Positions 36,221 through 50,168 are shown, numbered from the stretch's first letter. The stretch: DNA of 64,000 bases from Onchocerca lupi (GCA_028564675.1 JAOVVO010000437.1:1-64000), one strand, 5' to 3'. Notes: generated from the sequence alone by a model not told the origin. Numbers and translations are program-made.

Positions 36221-39200
36221 ATAAGACTTTTCAGCATTGTTTTTATTTATTATACACTTTCAAACATTCAAGCATTGTTGCAATACATTTAGAATTTGAA
36301 TAATTGAGAACAACCGAAACAAATTCATCAAAAATCTCCTTTACAATTTTTTAAGTATTTTTCAAGCAATAGAAATTTATTTTATGCTTTATTTTAAAAA
36401 ATATAAATGAAATTTTAAAATGCTAAGTGAAATTTAAACTCCATTTCCATCAACAAATCTCTTTTTATTTCGTTTATCTAATTGTTGATAAAAATTATCA
36501 GCAGTTTTTAAAATAGCACAATTAATTTGGAAGAATATGTTTGGAATTATTTCTGGTTCAGTTTTTGCATTTGTTAAGACAACATTTGGACGATCACGAA
36601 ATGGTGATAGTTGCAAGGATGTTAATAAACTTAGTATCAGAGTATTACGTCATTGCTAAATGTGTTTTATGCGTTTTCTATAATCTCTAATAAACATTTC
36701 CCAAAAGTTACTTAATAAACTTCATTTCCGAAATTGAATTTGAAAATTAACCAGAAGTTTTGGCAACTTCGTTTTTTCCTTCTATCCATAGTTCATGGAT
36801 TAGTAAATCCTGGAAGTTATGCCTTTTTTATTTTTATCATTTCGCTTGCACAAAATCAATAAATTTGTGGTGTTATAAGTTCTTTGTTTACCCAACAAAT
36901 GAAATTTATAATTAATTTTGAGCCGTATTCGATAACTTAAATGTGCTTCGTGCTTCCTATCTTCCCTCAAGTTATTTCCTGTTTTTTATTTTATTTTTGC
37001 TATTAAACTCTACATCGAATACGATCAATTTTAAAAAATTATCAAATTTTAATTGAAGGCGAAATCGATTAGATCTCTAAAAATTAACTTTTAGCAAAGT
37101 TCTTAGAAATGCATGTTAAGATTTTAACTGTTTGTCTTACCATAAATTTTTTAAATAATTTTTTACAAAATAGTACTGAGATGCAGAATTGCTGCTATTC
37201 CGAATTCAATTGATCGTAAGCTTGACACACAGTAGCTTTTCTCTTTCCTTTTTACAGTATACTTTCCAGCAAAATTATCAATTTTTGGAATTTGTTTCTT
37301 TCAAGTTTTCCATATTGCATTCATACTCCTTTAGATGCTGAAGATTCTACCGATTCCTATATTCTTTAAATCTCACTTTATAATATTATAAAAATAGTTG
37401 AATCTGAATGCTTTGGAAAGGGCAGAAGTCTGGAAATTTCAAGAAATTGCAAAATATTTTTATACTTAACCTGGCAGGAAAGCAAAGTTAAGAAGAAGTT
37501 TTTTAATAAAACTTGAGTGCAAAAGCAATAAAAATGAAATTTTAGAAAATGAAAAATGAAATAAAAAAGAAAATAATAGAAAGCGAAACATTGGAAAAAC
37601 AAAAATAAAAATAAGAAAAACATAAAATTAAAGAAAGCTGCTATATTTGGATTTGCTTGTTCAGAAGAATTTCGTTTCAATTTTTATTTTTTTCTGATAT
37701 ATGCATACTTTTTTCTGATATGCGCTTCTCACATATGTAAATAAATTGAAAGAAAAAGATGAAATGAATGCTACAATTTATCACCAAATAAAAATTTATT
37801 TGATGAAATATAGCTTCAATCGTTAATTTTTTGACAACAGAAGCGAAAATATATTCCGATTTTTTTCCGAAAGTTTTATTTTGGCTATGAAAAGAGATTT
37901 CTAATTTTAAATTTTTTCAGCAACTTTATTTTATCATTTCAAAGAGTATAAATGATCAAGTAACAAATCTGAAAAATATTTATCGATTTTGTATTAAGAA
38001 TGAGCTTCATATTCTCTTTTTTTTATTTTATCGCTATAATATTTCAATATTTTATTTTCTTAAAATTTATATGCTATTTTCTCGTATTGCTCGTTAACAT
38101 ATTCAACTAAGATTTCAATGTGTACCATTAAATTTGATATTTAAAAAATGACATCATTTGATTGCACAGAGTGTCATTTGCACTTCCTAAAAAGAAAATT
38201 AGCCAACGATTGAATATTTTTCGATATATTTATATAGATGTTTCATGAGTTTAAGGTATTATAAGTACAGTTTATGTCTTTGGCCTCAGCCTAGAAGCTC
38301 AATTTTCTGCATCATCGAACACTATCATTGATAAGAGGAGAAAATGTGTTCCATTTCGTCGTCTTCTTATAGCAGTCTTCATGGCTATCTATTTCTTGGC
38401 CAGATAATAAAGCTCTAATGCCTTGGCTTTGCACAGAGCATTGCAAAAGCGAAGCAAATATTTCTTTGCAGTGTGAGAAGGTGAATCCGAAATGGGAACA
38501 TTTGAATGAATTCGCGGAGATTTCGTGAATCCATGAGTTATGAACGTAATTTGGATATCACTTTAACTTCTCGTTTTCTTCAAGATTGAAACGAAGCCAA
38601 GTAATCGATTTCTCTTAGATCAATTCAGCATTTTTCTCACCAATTAAATCAGTAGCCCTGAAAATGAATGGCGCCTGAAAGGAAGATTTAAGTCAGCATT
38701 TGGTTCATCTCACAGCGCCATTTTCGCATACCAAAAATGGCCCACTTAGAGCACACATCCAATGTTTATGCTTCATTCAAGCAAGCAAGACGTCATACTC
38801 ATTGAAAGTTTGAAAATAGATTGAAGACGTTTCATCCCACAATTCCTCTAATCATTCGCTGCTTTACCGAATATAACAGCTTCATTACGTATTCTATCTA
38901 TCCTGAAGGGAATCTTCAGAGGGAACCAGCTATTAGATAATTCAATTAGCACTAGATAATTATGTTTATTGAGAAAACTAATAGTTATGTCTCATATTGA
39001 AATACTTCATTTTACTTACTTTTATAATTCTTCATTACTGTTGCAGTTGCGAATTATCTATCAACTTTTTTCATACTCTTTTAAATGTGTCACAAAAAGG
39101 TGAAACTTATGTGTATTTTATGCATTTATTGAACATCTTTCACATTTGAATTTAACAAAGCATTTTTCTGTGCAAAATTTTCCATTTTAATTTGATTTTT

Positions 39201-41251
39201 TGCCGAATTAATTCCATTTTGTTTTTTTCATAATTTTACTTTGAATAAGTTATTTTTTTTTTTTTATGAAGTATACATTTTGGTATAATTATTAGTGTTT
39301 ATTGAATACAATATTTTTTGTAGTAATAGCAATAATTTATATCAAGTTGAAGATTTATTTTTTTGAAAAAAAAATAGTATGAAAAAGTAAAGGTCACATA
39401 TTATTAACTCTAGGGACATTTCAGTATGCAAACTATACCAGTTTCTAAATCCAATGGCATTTTCTCAAAATCTTACGACAATCAATCACCAGATAGTTTT
39501 TTCTTCCAAAATATTCGGTCTTCAGTTTGAAACTATCCAAAAGTTTTGCTTTTTTCTTAAAATGTTACATGGTTTCATTTTTTTCTTCAAAACAAAGATA
39601 AATTTATAGAGAATTTTTGATAATTCCAAGTGAAAAGTAAAAATCAAGGAAGATTTCTTTATTGACTTTTTATTTTTTTCCTTTATACTCACGTTTATAC
39701 GATGTTTTTATAGAATTTTTTTTTCAAAGAAAACCATACTATCTGACATTTCTTATTCGAGAGAGTACCTTGTTCTCTTTTTTCCAGTACCTCAGAATCC
39801 TCATCATCCGTTTTTTTTTATTTCTCATAATGCGTCACATTAATGAGTATCGCACAAAAGATTAATTTTTCTTTTGCTTAAAAGACTAATTTACAACGCC
39901 GATATACAATTTTCTTTTAACAATTGTTAAAGATCACAAACTATTGCAAAACCAATTCAAAAAGCGCATAATTAATTTTTTAGAAATTGCCAACATCAAA
40001 ATATATTTTATTTGCTTCATTTATCAAAATTCTGATCTAAATGGCTTAGAATTATTACAAAGCTCATGAAATTTATCGCTAAAATTTTTAAATTACAATG
40101 TTCACACAGACATCATGCAAAAAAATAATGCCATCAGTTCTGGATGACAATAATTGAGATTGCGGTCGAAACCAAAATTTCTACTAAAATTTGCGAATTT
40201 TATTCATAAAAGATTTATTTAGATTATCTTTTTTAATTTTTCACACTTTTTCTTCGTTTTACGAAATGTTTGCATAAAGAAATCTCTAAGGAATTTTGGT
40301 CCATAAAATGTTTGAAAAAAATGAAGGATCCAAACAGAACAACAATACTGCTTATCAGTGAGCCATATTGGCTTACATTAGCGAACTAATAACGAATAAT
40401 AGAGTTCAATGAAACCTAAAAACTTTCGCAGCTTTTCTCAACAGTTTTCTCCACTTTTTTTCTGTCTTATAGCACTTCATGAATTGCATTTTCTTTTTTC
40501 TTGTAGAATTTCAGAAAATTCTTATGTTTGCTTTTTCTTTTCTTCTTATCTTTCAATTCTGATCAAAATCATCGATAGCTTAATCAAGGATTAGAGATAT
40601 TGCTATTATTAGCCTTTTTCGATGGGTTGACAAGGGTTGTTGACCACCCAATATTAAAGAAGGAATTTGTTGCAGTGCTAATCGATACTTTTAGCCAATT
40701 AACTTTTTGATTACATAGTAAAATTAATTTCAATTCATATTCTTCTCCAATTCTGAAATTTCTCATAAGCCTTCGCAGAAATTCGCGAAAAAAAAACTTT
40801 CCTTTGATGTTAATTTATATAGCAAATTGGATGATAGAATTTATTTCGGATAAATATATCGGAATGTTTGTTCTAAGAATTTGCATTTCTCCCAGTTTAT
40901 TTATTTATTTATTTTTTTTTTGTTTTTTATATCTTATTAACATATATTAATGTCAACTTAAAACAAAGATAGGAACGTAAATTCAGTTACCGTAACCCTA
41001 TTAATTCTTGCAATTGAAATTCATTAATTCAAAGCGATTAAATAATTAAATGATCTTATTAACGCGCATACCAACAGTTCAGAAGCTAAATGTTTGCTAT
41101 TCTATTCTTTTTTATGTCAACAATTATTTTTTATAAATTACTGAAGAAATGAATTTCAAATAAAGTTCGGATTTTTATAATCGTGGTATTGATCAAGCAA
41201 GCTGAAACTGTCCCTTTAGTGATTTCTGTCTAATTAATAGGTTAAAATTGT
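36221..41251. other. 5 kb intergenic region upstream of the channel gene
   Basis: Mostly A+T-rich. A short coding-like frame lies on the minus strand at 36434-36629 (separate entry). The segment 38270-38960 is clearly less A+T-rich, has many short stops in all frames, and may hold regulatory DNA for the channel gene or a decayed sequence. No RNA gene seen. Confidence 0.45.
36434..36629 (-). CDS. possible terminal exon of an unknown minus-strand gene
   Basis: An open frame of about 65 codons ends in TAA at 36434 and reads like coding DNA (LSPFRDRPNVVLTNAKTEPE, then FFQINCAILKTADNFYQQL). A weak acceptor, ATACTAAG, ends at 36630. A possible short first exon further up the minus strand begins with ATG and MDRRKKRSCQNF, with donor GTTAAT near 36753; it joins in phase to the weak acceptor. 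No family recognised. It faces the acyl-CoA dehydrogenase gene tail to tail. It could instead be a pseudogene fragment. Confidence 0.3.
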
Positions 41252-44200
41252 ATGATTACTTCAAGCTACCTATCAACTGTTCATAAACTAATAATATTTG
41301 TTCTATTGTTTCGGCATGCTATCACGACATCTAACAGGTTCTACTCCGTAAGTTCTTTCTTTATAATTACTTTAATTAGTAAGAGCATTATAATACTTAA
41401 ACAATTCATTGATTACTTCGATAATGCTGCTGTCATTATGAAGAAAAAAGTTTCTCAAATCTTAATTAGATAATACTTCTGATCCATCTATATTTGATCG
41501 CAGCCAATCTATCTTTGGCAAAAAATCATGTTTTTGAGTGAGTGTTTAAAAATTCTTAATAGCTATTTTCATGATACTTGAGCTTTTGTTCAACAATTAG
41601 TGTACATGAAGACCTTTTAAAGTATTTACTGTGATTGCTAAGTTAGTTGGGATTTGATTTATTGTAAGCAACATGATATATGATAAGATTGGAATAGTGA
41701 TAACGGTCGCGTATGCTTCACTATGATTAAAGTTAATTATAGAATTTTAGAAATCGATATCAAAATCGGTCAAGAAGAATAAATATGATAAAGTACATCA
41801 TCAGTAAGTTTGATTCATCTATTTTGAGAAATATAAATTGAATTTTAGAAATTTTGCGCACATTTTTCTTCAGTTCATTTTAATTCGAAACTGCATCGTT
41901 ACACATTCCAAATATATGTTTAAAGAGATTTTGTTCAAGAAATTCAGTCGTTGCGAACAAGCAGCGTCATTTGGGAATGAATGTTAGTCACCTGCTCGAT
42001 CAGCTGATCGCAAGTCATGATCGCAGAATCAGGCCAAATTATGGTCGTTAGTTTTGTTATTCTATATCATAAGTACATATATGAATTGAATAAAGACCGA
42101 ATTTCCCAGGTAATTTTCTATCTTAGAAAAGCTAGGGAAACTAATATTTGAATCCAATCGATTATGCTTTCGCTAATTCTACAGGTTAATGAATATGAAG
42201 GAAATGAAAATAAGTTTGATTATTGAAATGTGAGAAAATCCACTGAATTTCACCTGTCACCACTGGCTCAATATTTGTGTAACTAACATAAATATGCTAA
42301 AAAAAACTTTTATGGTTGAAATGCTGAAGAATCAGTCTACGATTGATGCATTTTAAGCATTGCGAACTTCAAGAAGATTTCATGAATTTTCCAACAAATT
42401 TAGTATTTTCTTCGAGAAAATAAATTTTTTTGTACCTTGCATATTCTCTTAAATAGTCCATAATCATTGCTTTTATCATATGTATCAGAAAGAATTCTAA
42501 ACTTATAATGGATTTTTGAGGAGAACCAATCGAAGTAAATATAACCATGCATGTCACTACGATAAGTGCTATTTCGGAAGTCTCTATGGTACTATTTCTT
42601 TGACAATTTTATTAAAAAAATTTTGTAATTGTCTCACCTTTGGGAATTCTCTTTCTTTCCCATATTTTATTTTTATGGGACAATATTTCAGTGCTATATA
42701 GAAATATGAAGTTATGGATATTGAAGCACTGAATTCAACCAAAAATGGGAACTAAAAACAAAGAATTCTGACTGATTTATTATAATTTGCATCAAAGTTG
42801 ATAAGATTAAAGAAACTTGAGCACGTTGAAAGATTGATATCTTCAAATTCTTAAGAAAGCCTTCCGTTTTCAAATCGAACAATAATTCTGCGCAGTTTAT
42901 ACCATATTGCTTAATGATTCGAAAAAAAAAAAGACAAAAACAGAAACAGAAAAGTTGATATCTCTATTTAAGCATTGAGAATCTATGGTAAGTACCATTT
43001 CCCAGGATGAGCTTAATTTTCAGGATTATACTGTTGCTTTCTACTTACGTCAATTCTGGCGTGATAATCGTCTAGCCTTTGAAAGTGCTGAGGAAAGAGA
43101 ATTAACGATCGGAATCGATCTAATAAAGAGTATTTGGGTTCCGGATACTTTTTTTCCGAACGAAAAGAAATCATTCTTCCATGAAGCTACAACGCACAAC
43201 TCCTTTCTACGTATTGATAATCGAGGAAATGTATTCCGTAGCATTAGGTAAGACTTTTTTTTTAAAAACATCTTTTCAGGTCATCATGTTGGCCTGAAAT
43301 TCTGACATTGAAATCAGCAATAGAATTCAAAGAAGAAAAAAAAATATGGCATAACGTGCAAAATGGAAATATCAAAATAATCATTTAAAAACAAGAAACA
43401 TTGCATATAAAGCAGAATATCAAGTGTTGCTAGAAGTTGAACAAATGATTTATGATTTATGTTATAATTTTTTTTTTTGGTTCTCCAATGATCCTTCAAA
43501 ATTGTGGTACTGAATTTTATGACAAGCTTGTTGGAGAAATTATAATTAGAGCAATTACACAGTGAAATCTGCTAGCTGAACGGAGTCAGGCTTCGCGTGA
43601 CTGATTCAGCTGGTCCAAAAGTTTGAACATGTTTCTTTTTTACATAGGAACACGGCCTATTCGAATGCAACGTTGTTTCAAAGTTTCAAATCAATCGGTA
43701 AAGAACCTGGTATGTTATGTGGCAAGTAAAAACGAACATTTATTATTTATTTGAAAATAGTGAAATATCATAAATGAAATGTAATATTTTCTGTTGCAGG
43801 CTTACAGTAACAGCTCATTGTCCAATGAATTTGCACAGTGTATGTTTAAATTTCATTTAAATGAAAATGAAAGAAGTGAAAAGAAGAAAGATATTAAATG
43901 ATACAGAAATATGAGAAATGTTTGGAAACTGTTGAAAACTTCAATTTTCAAACACATTTTGCAAACAAATAAAACTTTTGGATTTCTAAAATTTTATTTT
44001 GCTTTCTTTTTTTTATTGCTTTCACAGTTAAAAATCAATACACCATTGATTTCAGTTTCCACTGGATATTCAAGTTTGTGCTCTCGAAATTGAGGTGCAT
44101 TCTCTATTTTCATTATTTATCAGTACTTCCGACAAACAAAAAATGATATCTTCCCGGTTAAAATCTTCATTTCACATTTTTCTATACATGCATTACATAG

Positions 44201-47200
44201 TCACTAAATTCTATCATTTTTATTTACTATAAGAAGAATAAGAATCTAATATGATCTAAAGTTTAAATTTTAAACTCTGAAATGAGTTTTAATTTTAATC
44301 CGAATCTCAACCTTTCATTTGATTTGAATGAAATTTTTAGATCTAACTTTTCGGTCTTCTTTTATTTTTAGTTTCAATTTAAAAATTTAGAAGTTTCAGC
44401 AAATTGGTTGGATATCAAATTTAATAAAAATTTAACAAACTTAACGAAAAATTCTAACAATAAAAAATTTCTGGAATTATATTTTCGTGAAAAGTTAAGA
44501 AATTGAAGAGCCATGAAATTTTTCTTTTGACGCAAGAATAACATACCAATTATCCAATGAAAATACTTTATTTTTGTTGATATCAAGCATTTGTAGTCCT
44601 TTTTTAGTTCAATGCCAAATATGATTTCACTTTAATGTCAAATATGATTTCACTTTTTCAAGTAACATAAAAAATGAATGTAATATCATTTTTCTGCTTT
44701 AATAATTTTAGCTATTACTAATGATAAATAATGAGAATGTCTTGATTTTTGTCAACTACTAATTTGATTGGAATTCTGTTAAAAGGCCTATTTCATGTCA
44801 GAATGATTAAAAGTCAATATTCCCTGTCACTGGACAATAAAATCGTATGCTGGAATATTTTTCTGAATGCTTTTTTTTTTTTGAATATTATTAATCTTTC
44901 ATCTTTTCTCATTCAATCAGAGCGACTTATATTTTTTCCAACTTTGTTCCAAGTGGAAACAATCAGAACGTCATTCATTTCATTCATATGAGAGAGAATA
45001 GAATTGATCATAACTGATATCAGCGGCATGATTTCTTTATGGTCAATTCAGCTTATAACTTTTTATCATGCCCAGCAATAACTTTCTTCATAAAAAAAAA
45101 TTTGTTGGATTGGATTTTCCCACAATTTCATCATAATAATATTTTGATAGACTATATTTAATTTGAAAATATTACTGCTAAGAAAATGTTGTATTTCCAA
45201 AATTATAAGAAATTCAAATAGTGATGAGCAATTGAAATTTTAAATTTAAAGTTGGAATTTTATGGGGTTTTTAATTTAAATCAAGAAGTGGTTGCCGCCG
45301 GATAACAATTTCATAGCACTGGCAAGATTTGTATACTCATTTCTTGTTCTTATTTATTTTAATATGTTTATCACTAGAGCTATGGATATAGCACCCGGGA
45401 CATCATATATCATTGGCATTTGGGTGAAAATTCAGTGACGATCGATGAGAATGTTCATTTGGCTCATTTCACGATCGGCGATCACAGACATGAAGAGCGA
45501 GTCATTTCGCTCAGCACAGGTTATTTCGAGATAATGATTCCAGTGATCGATCATCTGTATTTGAACTGATGATTCAAAAATGAAAAGACTATTCTCATCA
45601 TCTATTTTTCTTACAAGCAAATCCTTCCTCATCAAACTAACGACTTTTAAACGCTGTAAACAAATTATTTAAAAATGAAGTAGATATCCTCGAGTGATAA
45701 ACAGAGCGGAATATTTTTCCGATACTTATCCAATAAGTATTTTTGCATTTAGGAAATTATTCACGACTTTCTACTTACTTCACATTTAAACGGAATATTG
45801 GCTTCTATTTGATACAAATATATTTTCCCTCTTCCCTAATTGTTGTCATTTCTTGGATATCATTCTGGCTCAATCGTGAAGCCACCCAAGCTCGAGTTGC
45901 TATAGGTAATATATCTTTCTTGTACCAAAAAAAAAAAAAAAAGAAAAAAACATTTTGTTAATGAACAATTCTTGAATATTTGAGAACTAAAACTACTTCA
46001 ATATTTTTCTAAATCGAGATTTAGCGCACATAAAAAACTTCATAAGAAGTTTATTTAAAAAAATTAGCATTATTGATTTCGCTGAATAATTTCAGTGGAT
46101 ATCAGAAAACTCAATCTAACAATTTATATTTAATTATTGAAAATTAGTCAGTATTGGTATATATAATGGTACTTACTTTGTTTCCAAAGCAAATTCTTCG
46201 TGTTTTACTTGAAAAATATTTACAGGTGTCACAACAGTATTGACAATGACAACCTTGATGACCTCAACGAATGCTACATTACCAAAGGTATTTTAAAATC
46301 ATTCAAGGGATTGTTTAGAGCTAAAGTTATCATTTATCTTTAAATAACTACAAATTAAAGATTGAAATACTTCTCGATCAGAAGGACTTAGTAAAGTTAC
46401 TGAATCGCTCTTCGCTTAGTTATCTAACATTTATGGATTTTCAATGTTTGTGAACTTAAAAGATTGATCGAATCTAAGTTGAGCATATTTCTTAAGAACA
46501 AAATAAACAATTACTTCATTTCAGGTATCCTACATCAAAAGTCTTGATATTTTTCTTGGAACCTGTTATTTCATCGGTAAGTTGTCAAGTAACGATATTC
46601 CTGGAATCCTTAAAATATGAGCAGTCCTCATTTTTCAGTTTATATATTTTTGATTGATTCAATTTTATGACATAAATTATGTTCAATCTTTCACTTATTT
46701 TACATTTCTCTCAATCATTGAAATTCCCCAAATCACTGGATATTCAGAAAGTAATCGATAAATCTATTCTTCAGCATTATACCCTCGTAGAAATAATAAT
46801 ACAACTTTTACGTTTTTCTAGTTTTTGCATCATTGTTGGAATACGCAACAATAGGATATCTAATAGAACGATATCGAAGTTCTTTGATCAACGATAAAGC
46901 GGCTGCAACAACTTATTCCTGCCAATTAACTGAAAATTCACCAATTAAAAGAAGGAATCGAACAGTTAAATTCAGAAACCATACTTTCAATAATGAGATT
47001 GTTAGTAAATGATGGTAATTTTAAGATCGCAAGTGTCATTTTTTGTAAGAAAAAGGGCGCTTTTTTTGAAATGAAATCTCAAGTATTTGTTTTGTAATCT
47101 TGCATGCTTTTTTTGCGATTTAATACTTTGTCAAAAAAATATTGAGAATTTCTTCGACTACATTTTTTTTTTTTTTTGTAGTCTGAAAATGATTTCGAAG

Positions 47201-47630
47201 TACCACTGTTAGCAAGAATGTCAACGAATCGGTTCCGTGTGAGGTCAACTGTGATAAGAGCATCTACCAATGAATATCATTTGGACACTTGTTTGAAGAT
47301 ACGACCGTCACAGGTTCATAATTTGATGGATTAGCTTGAGTTAGAAAATGAAGGTAAACTTAGTTGTAGGAAAATAAGTTAAGAAAGGAGGGAAAGGTCA
47401 AATCAGGTAATTAGATGATTAGAACAGAAATAGAATATATTTAATGGAGATGATAAGCTGAGACAATTACGCTCGTGAAAATGATTCAGAAAGCCATCAT
47501 TTTTTCAATTCCCATTTCGGTAAAAAAATTAGGATTCAAATTTCAGGTCGATCTTATATCAAGGATTCTATTTCCGACATTTTTTATTGCTTTTCATATT
47601 GTTTATTGGAGCGTTTATTTATATTTTTGA
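41252..47630 (+). CDS. Cys-loop ligand-gated anion channel subunit, GABA-A type
   Basis: Pentameric plasma membrane channel subunit, probably opened by GABA or a related amine and passing chloride. Exons: 41252-41347, 41504-41537, 41948-42046, 42521-42588, 43024-43247, 43800-43839, 44056-44094, 45378-45519, 45753-45905, 46226-46287, 46525-46576, 46822-47000, 47182-47313, 47547-47630; all phases agree, 467 residues. A hydrophobic signal peptide starts the protein. SHLLDQLIASHDRRIRPN opens the ligand domain; the Cys-loop is Cys181 to Cys195 with 13 residues between. M1 is about 264-287, M2 about 296-318 (TTVLTMTTLMTSTNATLPK), M3 about 324-346 (FASLLEYATIGYL) and M4 about 447-466 close to the end. 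The M3-M4 loop is basic. The Pro-Ala-Arg before M2 is Gln-Ala-Arg. Closest by eye to Rdl/GAB-1-type subunits; the small exon at 41504 is the least certain part. AATAAA follows at 47653. Confidence 0.92.
43574..43611. repeat. imperfect hairpin in channel intron 5
   Basis: AGCTGAA and AGTCA in the left arm pair with TGACT and TTCAGCT in the right arm around a GC-rich loop. It lies about 45 bases before the Helitron-like relic at 43655 and may belong to the same inserted element. Confidence 0.55.
43655..43752. mobile_element. relic of a Helitron-like element end in channel intron 5
   Basis: Matches 10231-10328 in the ordered words CCTATTCG, TTTCAAATCAATCGGT, AAGAA, TTATGTGG-like, and a CATTTA..TTATTTAT tail. 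It lies in an intron upstream of exon 6 (43800) and does not disturb the splice acceptor. Confidence 0.5.
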
Positions 47631-49194
47631 TATTGTATATTTCATCGATTTCAATAAAATTCATCAAAAATGTTTAATAAAATGTCAGTAAACGACATTT
47701 CCTTACTTTACTAAACCAAAGATCAAGCAAAGATTATAGGATAAACAGATACAAAGACAATATACTCAATCTAATATCACCATCAGCTCAAATCTAAGTA
47801 ATCCTTACTTACTTGCTGCACATTACTTTGGCATTGACGGAATTCGCAAGCACGTATCCCAATGACTTTTCTCCATCTCTCCATCACTTTTCCTTTCTTT
47901 GATGATAACATTTTTATCAAAGAAAATAGAAATCACTCTATGACTATCACTGCTATCTACCGTATTCGTCTGCATGATAAGTATGAATTTGCAAATGGAA
48001 CTGAATATATCATGACTGATATGATATGATACAACATGCAATCTTTTTGCCTACTCGATCCGTTCTTGGAGAGGAATCAGAACTATTTTGTTTAAGATAA
48101 CACTGGTGATATGTCACCATAATATCTTATCAGGTATGAAAACAGCTCAGGTAACACACACCTGTGAAATGATACTATAATATCGTTGATGATCTAATAG
48201 TAAGAAAATTTCTGTCAGAAATCAAAATCTAATTCATGATAAAAGCAAGCAAAAAAATTCTAAATTCAAGACTTAGTATTGGCCATAAGTGTCGTATTAA
48301 TTTGTGTGCACTTACGTTAAGTTGACTAATCTACGCAATACCTATCATGATGATGACCTGACCTACTCATTGCATATCGTTTCTCCAGTTGCTTGTATAT
48401 TAACATTTCTTACCTATATCAATACATTTAATTAACATGCGCTTGTTCTATCATTTGCTAATTTGCGTAATTTTTGCATAATTATTACTTCTAATCTACG
48501 TATCTTTTAGATTTGAAAAGCTTATTGAATGTAATTCCAGAGTCTGTTTAAATCTAGAATGGGGTTACGCTCAGTGCAAACTTATGTTGTAATTTAAAAA
48601 CACATTTAATTAAAATTGACTTAAAATACAATTTGCCAACAGAATCATTCTTAACAGTCATTTTTTAAGATATGAGAATTTTTGCGAAGCTCATGTGACA
48701 GAACATTTTAGAAGTGTAAGAATCAGCTCTTCATTTTTTTTCATCAAAATCTTGATTTTCAGGAAAGAGTGAAAAAGTAAGGAATTGCATGTAACTGTGA
48801 TTGCATTATCCAGTTCCATTTCTTAGATACTTCATAATTTTTAAGTTTTCTTTTTTGCAACTGAGTTTGGGAAATTTTTCTGAATTTTCAAGTGAAGAAG
48901 TTGAAATTTTAACTAAATTGAGTAAATTTAAGAAAAAAGTGTCCTTTTTTTTTTTCGGAAAGAGCAGATTAATGTAGTGACATCGAGTTTGGATTGTCCT
49001 TGTATGCAGCAAGTTCGGGAACATTGCAAAAATTTTTAAAAAATCACTGCAAGTATTTCAGATGTGAATTTTTAGCGTCTTTTAGTAGTTTTTTTTTTTT
49101 TTCTACAATTTCTTGAAAGTGTAACAGATAAAAAGCTTATTATTTCTTTCTCACTTGTTTTTGTTGATCATATAACTTTTGCCACGAAAAATTT
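47631..49194. other. intergenic region between channel gene and Helitron
   Basis: Begins with two AATAAA signals (47653, about 47676) for the channel gene. The rest is A+T-rich with short inverted words, such as GGTGATATGTCACC (48106-48119). No coding sequence or RNA gene seen. The 5' part of the Helitron may extend into the end of this stretch but is not recognisable. Confidence 0.5.
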
Positions 49195-50168
49195 TGGGAT
49201 GAATGCACTATGTCACGTAAAAAATCGATCGAGGCTCTTGATCAATCATTGCGAGATTCGCATGGAAATATCAGACCATTTCGGAAGGCATTAACATTAT
49301 TTGCAGGAGATTTCAAGCAAACATTACCTGTGATTCTCAACCGACACCAGCGGACGAAATAAATGCTTGTCTGAAATATTTTACTTTGGGGCGACATGTA
49401 AAGACATTGAAATTAACCACAAATATGCGTGTCCAGAAAAAACGATCGATCAGCTGGGATATTCTCACATTAATTGCTGGAAACTGGAAAGGAAAAGTTC
49501 TGGTTGATCTGACCTCAGGACGAATTTCATTGTCTCATAACTTTTGCAATTTAGTAACGTTAAAAAAAGAGTTGGTTGAAAAAATATTTCCCAATATTCA
49601 AACCAACATCAAGAATCACGATTGGCTGACTGTACGAGCTATTACTGCGGCTAAGAATAAAGACGCCGACGAACTTAACAATATTATTTAGTCTAACATT
49701 CAAAGCGTCATACAAGTCACATACAAGTTCGTCGACATTGTTGTGGAAGCAAATAAAGCAGTTAATTAATCAACACAATTTTTGAATTCACTCAATCTGC
49801 CACATATGCCATCACACGTACTGCAATTGAAAATCAGCTTGCAAAATATCAATCAGTCAAAACTTTGCAACGGCGCGGTTTGCAATAAAAAAATTAATGA
49901 ACAATATCGTAGAGGTAACAATCTTGAAAGGACCTTTTAAGATGAAGATGTCCTTATTCTTTGCATTCCTTTGATTCCAATGGATATGCCATTTCAGTTT
50001 AAGAGATTACAATACCCAATTCGATCGGCGTTTGCATTCACAATCAACAAAGCTCAGAGCCAATCTTTGGAATTGTACGGTTTAGATCTAGAGACGAATT
50101 GCTTCCCATATGGTAAATTATGTATTGCGTGTTCTAGAGTTGACAAACCAGATAATCTCTATATTTAG
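49195..50168 (+). pseudogene. Helitron Pif1-type helicase, decayed C-terminal part
   Basis: Helitron RepHel proteins nick and unwind DNA in rolling-circle transposition. Seen here: the Walker B-like WDECTM (49195-49212), GDFKQTLPVI, a TTNMRV block, DMPFQFKRLQYPIRSAFAF, motif V TINKAQSQSLELYGL, and motif VI ACSRVDKPDNLYI just before a stop at 50168. The frame is broken: it shifts near 49340 between LPVI and the INACLK block, and stops occur at about 49690 and 49768 and between 49870 and 49970. The Rep nuclease and Walker A part were not found upstream. The element is therefore inactive in this copy. Confidence 0.85.

Noticed and set aside
37378..37680. 100-codon minus-strand frame rich in Phe and Tyr
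   Set aside because: It is produced by an A+T-rich AAATAAAA-type stretch with no splice sites or similarity.
49386..49691. Intact helicase gene from this frame alone
   Set aside because: It is only the middle of a Helitron helicase; the parts before and after are in other frames or behind stops.
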